The notes beneath the pieces were generated by a model, which searched no databases, was not told the origin of the DNA, and worked only from the letters and a program-made list of their open reading frames with translations. A program made the translations under genes and the position numbers. Shown here piece after piece: positions 1-5,217 of a stretch of DNA of 5,217 bases (its first letter is position 1; every line of letters begins with the position of its first letter). Origin of the DNA: Candidatus Omnitrophota bacterium (GTDB taxonomy: Bacteria > Omnitrophota > Gorgyraeia > Gygaellales > Profunditerraquicolaceae); NCBI GenBank assembly GCA_023818905.1, contig JAMWDE010000076.1:1-5217 (forward strand). Reading direction: 5' to 3'.

Positions 1-784
1 TATCCTTGATTAAAATATACTCAAAGGTTATCTGACGGTTGGTCCTCTCTGTATATCTCCTGCAGGCAGAAATTAGTTCCTTTAAAGGATAACGTTTATT
101 TGCAGGAACCAGAAAGGACCGACTCTCGTCATCTGCGGCATGTAAGGATACGGACAACTCTATCTGTAAATCAAAATTAGATAATTTTGCTATGGCAGGA
201 ATAATCCCTACTGTAGATATAGTGATACGCCGAGCGCCCAAATTAAAACTGTAATCTGAGTTTATAATACGAATCGCCCTTAAAACATTATCGTAATTAT
301 CCAAAGGTTCACCTGTTCCCATAAACACAAGATGGGTAAGTCTTTTGGCTTTAGAGTAATATTTAAGGTAAAATGCTTCCTCTATTATCTCGCCGGTGGT
401 CAAATTCCTCTTGAATCCCAATGCGCCGCTAGCACAGAAACGACAGCCAAAGCGACAACCCACCTGGACAGAAACGCAACCCGTCACCCGGCTCTTCGTT
501 GGGATAACTACTGCCTCAATGCAATTCCCATCCTTTAACTCAAAGAGGAGCTTTTCAGTTCCATCATTAGATTTGAACTGGTTGGTTACCCTCATAACGC
601 TAAGAGAAAATTCCTCCTTAAGTTTACTTCTCAGTCCTAGGGGCAGATCGTTCATCTTATCAAAATCCTGAACGCCTTTATGATACAACCAGGAAAAGAT
701 CTGACGAGCGCGAAAAGATGGTTGACTCCAATCCTTTAAGACCTTCTCCAATTCATCTAAATATAAATCTTTGATATCTACCAT
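1..784 (-). CDS. rlmN: RlmN, dual-specificity 23S rRNA (A2503-C2) / tRNA (A37-C2) methyltransferase, 3'-partial
   Basis: This is a radical-SAM enzyme that methylates C2 of adenine 2503 in 23S rRNA and, in characterised homologues, A37 of some tRNAs. It acts in the cytoplasm. The frame opens with ATG at 784 and runs 261 codons off the left edge. RlmN proteins are usually about 345-390 residues, so the C-terminal quarter is missing, including the second catalytic cysteine. Seen directly: an N-terminal segment with FRARQIFSWLYHKG (about 24-37); Cys103, which corresponds to the stem cysteine conserved in RlmN; and the radical-SAM cluster motif CRFGCRFC, with cysteines at 110, 114 and 117. Further along are FMGTGEPLDNYDNV (154-167, SAM-binding GEP), RRITISTVG (185-193), LSVSLHA (210-216) and LVPANKRYPL (225-234). 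GEP rather than Cfr-type GEA, together with the overall pattern, favours RlmN over Cfr. The start lies 9 bases after the MFS permease stop, so the two genes probably share a transcript. No good Shine-Dalgarno precedes it. Confidence 0.95.
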   Translation of the reverse strand, partial: MVDIKDLYLDELEKVLKDWSQPSFRARQIFSWLYHKGVQDFDKMNDLPLGLRSKLKEEFSLSVMRVTNQFKSNDGTEKLLFELKDGNCIEAVVIPTKSRVTGCVSVQVGCRFGCRFCASGALGFKRNLTTGEIIEEAFYLKYYSKAKRLTHLVFMGTGEPLDNYDNVLRAIRIINSDYSFNLGARRITISTVGIIPAIAKLSNFDLQIELSVSLHAADDESRSFLVPANKRYPLKELISACRRYTERTNRQITFEYILIKD

Positions 785-793
785 CTTAATGAC

Positions 794-2077
794 TTATACT
801 GCCCTTATACCTACTACGCCAGAAACCAACTCCCAGGTTTTTACCTTCTCTGTCTGCCTTACCTCTTTGACCTGTTTAAAAAATATCAACACTATTATAT
901 AACGCAACAAACCGGATAAGAAAAATAAGGTGAGTAGTTTATAGCCAAAGATATTTGTAACTATCGTTGCTAATTGTCCACCCAGGATGCCACCTAAAAA
1001 TATCGTCAGATTTACGAAGAAATTAAAATAACCTATACAACGTATCCTCTTCTGAGGAGTTACTGCATCATAAATGAAATTTGAAACGCACAGATTAAAT
1101 CCTGCCCAGCTAGAACCTGAAAGCAGCTGAACAAAAAATAGGTACACTGGATTATGACATATCAACCACCATAAAGGAATACTCGCGATAAGCGAGACAG
1201 TAAACTTAGCAATTCTCAGGTTGCCAACCTTATCAGAGATTCTACCCCAACGACCAAGAGTAAGTATCTGAACAGCAGGTACAGTACTAATCAATAATGT
1301 ATAGGTAACGTAATTGAATTTTAAATCCTTAAGCATAAATACCGAGAAAAACGGTGATGCCAGATTTACACAGAAGTGTATGGCGAAAACAAAAAGGGTG
1401 AATTTAGCAAAATTTGACCTTCTGACATCCTTGATGAAATCAAACAGGCTGAATTTTGGCTCCTCATTTATCTTAAAGGGTGGTTCGTAAAGGCGGGGCA
1501 AAAAGAACCACGAGATAAAGCGGCTCAAAAACGCAGCAGTGAAAACAATCGTAAAACCAAAGAGTAAATTATTCTTATAAATCTGCAGGATAATCCCTCC
1601 CAGTAATTAACCACAGATAGCCGTTAAGGTAGTAACTCTGCTACGCCAACCAAAATAACTTCCCCGCCTTCGTTTAGACACATATTCAACTACCAGGGCC
1701 GAATTCACTGGTGCGGTTAGGGTATTGAAGCCAGTAAATAAGGTTATAAAAACAATGAGCCAGATAACTGGTTGATAGGGAAACCACCGAGGAATGAATA
1801 TTACAGGTATCAGTATAAAGGTATGTACCAAGATAAAGACAATGAGAATCCTTTTACGGCTCCCCAGTCTTTCTGTAAGGTCTGCAGATTTCAACTGAGC
1901 AACTGAAGAAACAAGGAATGGAATAGCACTGAGTGCACCTATCTGACGTAGATTTGCCTTTAAAAAAAGGGTATAGGGTGTAATGTACTCAGAAACAAAA
2001 CCGCTAGTGAGAGAGCCAAAAAAACCTTCTAATAAAGAGTATTTCAGGCTCTTTCTTATTTTACTCTCTGTATTCAT
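794..2077 (-). pseudogene. MFS permease interrupted by one in-frame TAA stop
   Basis: This is a major facilitator superfamily inner-membrane transporter; the substrate cannot be read from the sequence. The reading frame is continuous from ATG 2077 to TAA 794 (427 sense and nonsense codons, typical for 12 membrane segments) except for one TAA at 1607-1609, codon 157. Both halves lie in the same frame, so this is a nonsense codon and not a frameshift. The 26 codons between the TAA and the TTG at 1528 still read as transporter (LLGGIILQIYKNNLLFGF...), completing TM5 and giving TM6. Hydrophobic segments fall at about 14-37, 46-62, 74-94, 103-124, 147-167 (broken) and 171-193, with six more after a central loop containing EPPFKINEEPKF. 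Motif-A-like loops occur in each half: DLTERLGSRKR and GRISDKVGNLR. The gene could be a recent pseudogene, carry a sequencing error, or make two half-proteins. It has its own promoter, and rlmN follows 9 bases downstream. The family call is firm; functionality is doubtful. Confidence 0.87.
1607..1609 (-). other. In-frame ochre stop inside predicted TM5 of the MFS permease
   Basis: The codons read ATC TGT GGT TAA TTA CTG GGA GGG ATT ATC on the minus strand. Before and after the TAA the same frame gives hydrophobic transporter sequence (VTTLTAICG, then LLGGIILQIY). One substitution, for example from TTA (Leu), would restore the gene. UAA is not a selenocysteine or pyrrolysine codon, and the MFS gene itself ends with TAA, so recoding is unlikely. 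Confidence 0.9.
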
Positions 2078-2114
2078 CTTAAACGGTATATGTTGACTTT
2101 AAAAATTAAGATTT

Positions 2115-2123
2115 ATTATACCA
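2115..2123 (-). promoter_or_regulatory. Extended -10 promoter for the MFS permease-rlmN unit
   Basis: The minus strand carries TGGTATAAT, a perfect TATAAT preceded by the TGn extension typical of sigma-70 promoters that tolerate a poor -35. The hexamer at the -35 position with 17-base spacing is GGTATC, which matches TTGACA poorly. Transcription would start near 2108, giving a leader of about 30 bases before the ATG at 2077. It lies just beyond the U-tract of the upstream terminator, as expected for a new transcription unit. Confidence 0.65.
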
Positions 2124-2124
2124 C

Positions 2125-2161
2125 AAAAATAAAAAGGGATACCTCAGTAAGAGATATCCCT
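2125..2161 (-). terminator. Intrinsic terminator after the DUF1302-like gene
   Basis: On the minus strand the arms AGGGATATCTC (2161-2151) and GAGGTATCCCT (2145-2135) pair over 11 positions around the loop TTACT, with a single G-U wobble. The stem is followed at once by TTTTATTTTTG. On the plus strand the wobble becomes a C-A mismatch and no T-tract follows, so the element is directional and terminates the LolA-like/DUF1302 transcript coming from the right. It ends 38 bases past the DUF1302-like stop codon. Confidence 0.85.
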
Positions 2162-2198
2162 GACTTATTTGTTCCTTCGCTCCAAAAAGAGGCGAATC

Positions 2199-3665
2199 CT
2201 AGAAGGTAAACTTCAGCATAGTATAGAACTGGCTATTGTCGCGGAATTGACCATTAGAGTCCTGCTCTTCGCCATAGAAATAATGGATACCCATTGTCAA
2301 CCATAAATCATCTTTAATCTCATAGGTAATTTTAGGAGAAACTCGTCCTTGATTGTCATCAGTAAAACTCCAGAGAATTTCAGGTTTAAGGCGTTCGTTT
2401 AAAAAATCGGTAGAGACTTTTAAAGAGAATATGTTCTCTACCTGATCCTGCGCTCCATAGGTGTAGGAATTCATAGTAGTGTAGGGCCTACCAGTATTAG
2501 CGTTATCCACTCCCGGCTTGGCATCCTGCATAATGTATTGGGCGAACTGAAAACTCACCAGCCAATCGGTAAAGAAAGTTTTATCCAGGCCCATCAGCCA
2601 AAAGACATTATCCCAACGATTAACTCCTCTAGAGGCGCCACTAGTGACATCTCCGTAATAGGTTGGCTCATTAAAATAAACCGCTGCATCGCCCCTTAAG
2701 GTAATACCCTGCAGTAGTCCTGGTTGAGTAAAGCTTCTGTTTATTGAACCGCCTAACATCTGCACAATCTTGAATCTGCGACTATAGTTAAAGGTAACGT
2801 TGGCCGGAAAAGGAGGGATCTGAACAGTAACATCATCCAGATATGTTCTGGCTAAATAATCATAACCATAGAGGTAATTTAAGGTGTATTCCCAATCCTT
2901 GATTCTATCCTGCCACTGTATACCGAATTTGGAATTTCTAAATTGTTTTGACGGATAATAGATATCAGTATTCAACGTCCCGTTGTAATTCTTCCCTAAT
3001 GTGCCGAATGGAAGTTTGTTGGCTGAGCCCGGCGCTGCCTCAATCCTTTCTTTGGCCTTTACAAATAATCTGTATGACCTAAAACTGAAAGGTGCTTGAG
3101 GTGGAGCTGCGGTTGACTGTTCAAAATCCGGGATAATCAGAATCTGTAAATTAGAATTTAACTTAGGTGAATAGTTGATATTCAACATCCAAAGCGGAAT
3201 GCGGATATCAGCCATATCCGGCAGCCAGTATTCAGTTAAATCCACAGGATTGAGCCTATCCAAAATAGTTATACCGTCAGCTTGACCCCAAGAGACCTGT
3301 TGTTTGCCCAATCTCAAAAACCACTGACCCCAGACATAATCTAAATAGCAATCCCTTAACCAATCAGCACGCTGAATATGTCCCATATAGAGCTGGGCAG
3401 TATCGTACTTCTCATACCAATCATATACAGCATCATACCAGTATTTGGTAGACATAAAGAATGCGAGTTCGGAATTAAATTTATACTCACCAGAAAGCTG
3501 CAGGATATTTTTAAACTTAGAGATCTCATTAAAGGTATCCAAACCTACAGAGGTTTCATTTTTTAGATAACCAGCTATGGTCAAATTACCTTTTGAAATC
3601 TCAGCAACAGCAGATGAACAAGTTAAGATCAAAAGCAAAAGAACCAAAAAAGATTTTCTTAACAT
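2199..3665 (-). CDS. DUF1302-like outer-membrane beta-barrel protein
   Basis: This is a predicted outer-membrane beta-barrel of 488 residues with unknown substrate. A signal peptide is visible (basic MLRK, a leucine-rich core, then SSAVA before Glu22), so it should be exported by Sec and cut by signal peptidase I. A cysteine at 16 does not form a good lipobox. The mature part is rich in alternating aromatic and polar strands and ends in TMLKFTF, with the terminal Phe recognised by the BAM machinery. The most family-like stretch is 118-160, with RLGKQQVSWGQADGITI followed by LNPVDLTEYWLPD; this resembles DUF1302 (PF06980) barrels. I chose the ATG at 3665 over the TTG at 3668 because it lies 4 bases from AAAGGAGGT, the same spacing as in the upstream gene. 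The upstream gene is the LolA-like protein, 27 bases away. Such pairs commonly accompany an RND exporter, suggesting a role in moving a hydrophobic molecule to the outer membrane; this is inference from context. Confidence 0.85.
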   Translation of the reverse strand: MLRKSFLVLLLLILTCSSAVAEISKGNLTIAGYLKNETSVGLDTFNEISKFKNILQLSGEYKFNSELAFFMSTKYWYDAVYDWYEKYDTAQLYMGHIQRADWLRDCYLDYVWGQWFLRLGKQQVSWGQADGITILDRLNPVDLTEYWLPDMADIRIPLWMLNINYSPKLNSNLQILIIPDFEQSTAAPPQAPFSFRSYRLFVKAKERIEAAPGSANKLPFGTLGKNYNGTLNTDIYYPSKQFRNSKFGIQWQDRIKDWEYTLNYLYGYDYLARTYLDDVTVQIPPFPANVTFNYSRRFKIVQMLGGSINRSFTQPGLLQGITLRGDAAVYFNEPTYYGDVTSGASRGVNRWDNVFWLMGLDKTFFTDWLVSFQFAQYIMQDAKPGVDNANTGRPYTTMNSYTYGAQDQVENIFSLKVSTDFLNERLKPEILWSFTDDNQGRVSPKITYEIKDDLWLTMGIHYFYGEEQDSNGQFRDNSQFYTMLKFTF

Positions 3666-3669
3666 CAAA

Positions 3670-3678
3670 ACCTCCTTT
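3670..3678 (-). promoter_or_regulatory. Ribosome binding site that fixes the start of the DUF1302-like gene
   Basis: The minus strand reads AAAGGAGGT, then TTTG, then ATG. It is a near-perfect anti-16S match. Its spacing favours the ATG at 3665 over the TTG at 3668, which would be too close. Confidence 0.85.
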
Positions 3679-3692
3679 CTTATAGTACCTAT

Positions 3693-4577
3693 CTACCAAC
3701 GTGAACGACTTAACACCTGCTCAGTGAATTCTTCTTCAGACAATCCCTGATCAATCTTAACAGTCTCATTGACTATCACTGTGGTGTGCCCTGACCTTAA
3801 GTCTTTACCCTCCAAAAATACCTGGATGGGGTACTCTTTACCATCAACCTTAAAAATCTCATGATTGCGAAACAAGGTCATAAATTTTTTGCCGTTGATA
3901 TCGTACTTCTCCTCATAGATATTCACCCCGTAACTCCTGTCTATCCAAACTAACCTCTTAGCATAATACCAGTTCGCTCTCTTAGGGGTTGCCTCAATCA
4001 CAAAACAAGGAGTTCCTACATAATAAGTCTTCTTTGAAAAATCAGAGGTGTACCCTGTAAAATCCTCCTCTTTTAGCAACTTATACGTTTCATCCTCAAA
4101 GCGCCGGATAGTGATATCCTCTACAGTAAAATCAGCACCTAAAAAGGAATCATCTGCCTGAGAAGCAGAAATCTTTCTAATTCTCTTCAATGAAGGCAGC
4201 CAAAGCCAGACATCCTGGTCTCTATCAGGGTCGAGATAAGACCAACTCAAGGTAGCCAAACCCTTTACCTGGGTAGGGCCAGTAAAAACCACCAGGTCTT
4301 TGTAGGCTATACCATCTGAATGTCTGCCTAAATTTATTCTCTTACGGGCAGTTGATCTTTCCCGGATAGCTCCGGACTTATCTATAAAATAGGCCTTTCC
4401 GGTATATGCTACGTCATGGGCAAAGAGGGTGTACTTGTTAAAATACTTTATGCGCATAATCTCATCTGCGTTCATGCCTGATTTGGGCTTATAGACCTTG
4501 AAGTACTCTAATTCCTGGGCTAAGGCATACCCAAAGAATAGGCCTAGTCCCAACAACAAAAGAACTGTCCTTTTCAT
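3693..4577 (-). CDS. LolA-like outer-membrane lipoprotein-sorting family protein (PF17131-like)
   Basis: This is a predicted periplasmic protein of 294 residues with a LolA/LolB-like fold, which in this family is thought to bind or shuttle lipid-like cargo between membranes. Residues 1-20 form a signal peptide (MKRT, a Leu/Gly-rich core, then YALA before Gln21) with no lipobox cysteine, so the mature protein should be soluble. The family core is at about 121-155: QDVWLWLPSLKRIRKIS followed by a DSFLGADFTVEDI segment. A beta-rich second half follows (YYVGTPCFVIEATPKR at 185-200, then RLVWIDRSYGVNIYEEKY). Length and motifs fit the proteins annotated as outer membrane lipoprotein-sorting protein next to MMPL/RND exporters. 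It is not classical LolA, which is shorter and serves lipoproteins generally. The DUF1302-like gene follows 27 bases downstream, so they are surely co-transcribed. No exporter gene is visible upstream, where a foreign-looking GH36 fragment begins instead. The specific substrate is unknown. Confidence 0.88.
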   Translation of the reverse strand: MKRTVLLLLGLGLFFGYALAQELEYFKVYKPKSGMNADEIMRIKYFNKYTLFAHDVAYTGKAYFIDKSGAIRERSTARKRINLGRHSDGIAYKDLVVFTGPTQVKGLATLSWSYLDPDRDQDVWLWLPSLKRIRKISASQADDSFLGADFTVEDITIRRFEDETYKLLKEEDFTGYTSDFSKKTYYVGTPCFVIEATPKRANWYYAKRLVWIDRSYGVNIYEEKYDINGKKFMTLFRNHEIFKVDGKEYPIQVFLEGKDLRSGHTTVIVNETVKIDQGLSEEEFTEQVLSRSRW

Positions 4578-4581
4578 CTCT

Positions 4582-4590
4582 ACCTCCTCT
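4582..4590 (-). promoter_or_regulatory. Ribosome binding site of the LolA-like gene, overlapping a possible upstream stop codon
   Basis: The minus strand reads AGAGGAGGT, then AGAG, then ATG at 4577. The TAG inside this site (4582-4580) would close a short frame reading MLKKRR from 4600. Overlap of a stop codon with the next gene's ribosome binding site is typical inside an operon, so this could be the last few codons of a lost upstream gene. That reading is speculative. Confidence 0.75.
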
Positions 4591-4591
4591 T

Positions 4592-4640
4592 TTTGAGCAT
4601 AAATAAAATTTACAGAAAATAAAAATTAATAGTGATTATT
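4592..4640. other. Composition and homology junction between the LolA-like gene and the GH36 fragment
   Basis: Within this short AT-rich stretch the sequence changes from a minus-strand gene of about 44% GC (158 of 360 bases counted over 4201-4560) to a plus-strand coding region of about 32% GC (191 of 597 over 4621-5217). The GH36 frame is open from just after a TAA at 4604-4606 and shows family-like sequence soon after, with no start codon until 4676. No inverted repeats, target-site duplication, transposase or tRNA remnant is visible. I found no convincing promoter for the LolA-like gene here. Confidence 0.6.
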
Positions 4641-5217
4641 TACAGTGGGATAATCAAATAGAAACAGGAAAAGTAATGATACTTTTTTCTAAAAATCCTG
4701 CTTTTGATTTAGAAAAGTGGGCTAATTGCACTTCTATTGAAATGGGTGAAAGAAAGCATAAAGTAATTCCATCTGGATGGTGTAGTTGGTATCATTATTT
4801 TGCTTCAGTATCTGAGAAAGACATTATTTCAAACTTAAACTGGTTAAAAAAACACAAGGAAGATTTGAAATTGGATTATGTGGTAGTTGATGATGGTTAT
4901 GAAAAAAGTGTTGGAGATTGGCTTGAGGTAAACAAAAAATTTCCTCATGGTATGAAATGGATAGCAGAAAAGATAAAGGAAGCAGGTTTTAAACCAGGAA
5001 TTTGGACTGCGCCATTTTTTGCAGCCAAAAATTCGTCCGTTTACAAAAAGCATAAAAATTGGTTTATTAAAGATAAACAAGGGAAACCAGTTGTTGCTGG
5101 AATAAGTCCTGTTTGGAAGACAGTTCTTTATGCTCTTGATTGCACAAACCCTGAAGTTGAGAATTTTTTAAATACAACTTTTAGGACTCTTTCAGAATGG
5201 GGTTATGAATTTTTTAA
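4607..5217 (+). CDS. GH36 alpha-galactosidase (melibiase) fragment, N-terminal domain missing, 3'-partial
   Basis: This is the first part of the catalytic (beta/alpha)8 barrel of a glycoside hydrolase family 36 enzyme, which cleaves terminal alpha-galactosides. Motifs in order: a helix-like LEKWANCTSIEMG linker; GWCSWYHYF at 4775; LDYVVVDDGYEK from 4871, with GDWL after it; KFPHGMKWIAEKIKEAGF; GIWTAPF at 4997; YALDCTNPEV at 5129; and WGYEFF at the window end. The nucleophile motif (K-x-D type) is expected just past the edge, so neither catalytic carboxylate is in view. The pattern closely resembles bacterial GalA-type enzymes as I recall them. These carry roughly 150-200 or more residues of beta-sandwich before this point; here the frame is closed by TAA at 4604. 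The only standard start is ATG at 4676, with AGGA nearby, and it would begin just before the linker. There are no stops or frameshifts. The gene is divergent from its neighbour, strongly AT-rich, and probably of separate origin or joined by misassembly. A compact GH36 starting at 4676 remains possible. Confidence 0.88.

Noticed and set aside
332..671. Two overlapping plus-strand open frames
   Set aside because: They lie antisense to rlmN, whose motifs are unmistakable on the other strand. Their translations show no domain or ribosome binding site.
1..784. Cfr-type antibiotic resistance methyltransferase
   Set aside because: The GEP motif, the VPANKRYPL segment and the overall pattern fit housekeeping RlmN. 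Nothing specific to Cfr is seen.
2093..2120. Possible plus-strand promoter (TTGACT with a TATA-like element)
   Set aside because: No plus-strand gene follows it, and the same bases are better explained as the minus-strand extended -10 of the permease.
2174..2196. Small inverted repeat TTCGC...GCGAA just after the DUF1302-like stop codon
   Set aside because: It has only five paired bases and no T-tract, while a far better terminator lies immediately downstream.
3378..3566. Short plus-strand open frame
   Set aside because: It is a shadow inside the DUF1302-like gene, with no independent support.
4601..4680. Promoter for the LolA-like gene in the AT-rich stretch
   Set aside because: Several TATAAT-like hexamers can be picked in this AT-rich sequence, but none has a matching -35 at acceptable spacing or a TGn extension.
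4844..5080. Minus-strand open frame rich in Phe and Ile
   Set aside because: It is antisense to the GH36 barrel. The hydrophobic composition follows from AT-rich coding sequence on the other strand.

Overview
The window looks like chromosome or metagenome-assembled sequence from an uncultured Gram-negative bacterium. It encodes an outer-membrane beta-barrel protein and a periplasmic LolA-like protein, both with signal peptides. The GC content of the main part is in the low 40s percent. The protein style would suit a candidate phylum such as Omnitrophota or a deltaproteobacterial lineage, but that assignment is a guess.

Layout. Four genes lie on the minus strand and read from high to low coordinates. 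(1) A LolA-like periplasmic protein (3693-4577) and (2) a DUF1302-like outer-membrane beta-barrel protein (2199-3665) form a two-gene unit. Both have strong, identically spaced Shine-Dalgarno sites, and the unit ends in a clear intrinsic terminator (2125-2161). (3) Directly after the terminator, an extended -10 promoter drives a major facilitator superfamily permease (794-2077). This gene carries one in-frame TAA inside its predicted fifth membrane segment. (4) Nine bases further on begins rlmN, the 23S rRNA A2503 / tRNA A37 methyltransferase, which runs off the left edge of the window and lacks its C-terminal quarter.

The right end (about 4600-5217) is different. It is a plus-strand open frame for the catalytic barrel of a GH36 alpha-galactosidase. 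The usual N-terminal beta-sandwich is missing on the left and the frame runs off the right edge. By hand count its GC is about 32%, against about 44% in the adjacent LolA-like gene. The loss of the 5' end, the uninterrupted frame and the sharp composition step all fall within about 50 bases. That points to a recent recombination junction or an assembly chimera.

How the genes work together. The LolA-like/DUF1302 pair belongs to a recurrent envelope-export context that usually also includes an RND (MMPL-type) inner-membrane exporter. That exporter would be expected upstream, where the GH36 fragment now sits. The MFS permease and rlmN appear to be co-transcribed but have no obvious functional link. 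I found no new defence, mobile or RNA system. The junction and the in-frame stop are the points most worth checking.
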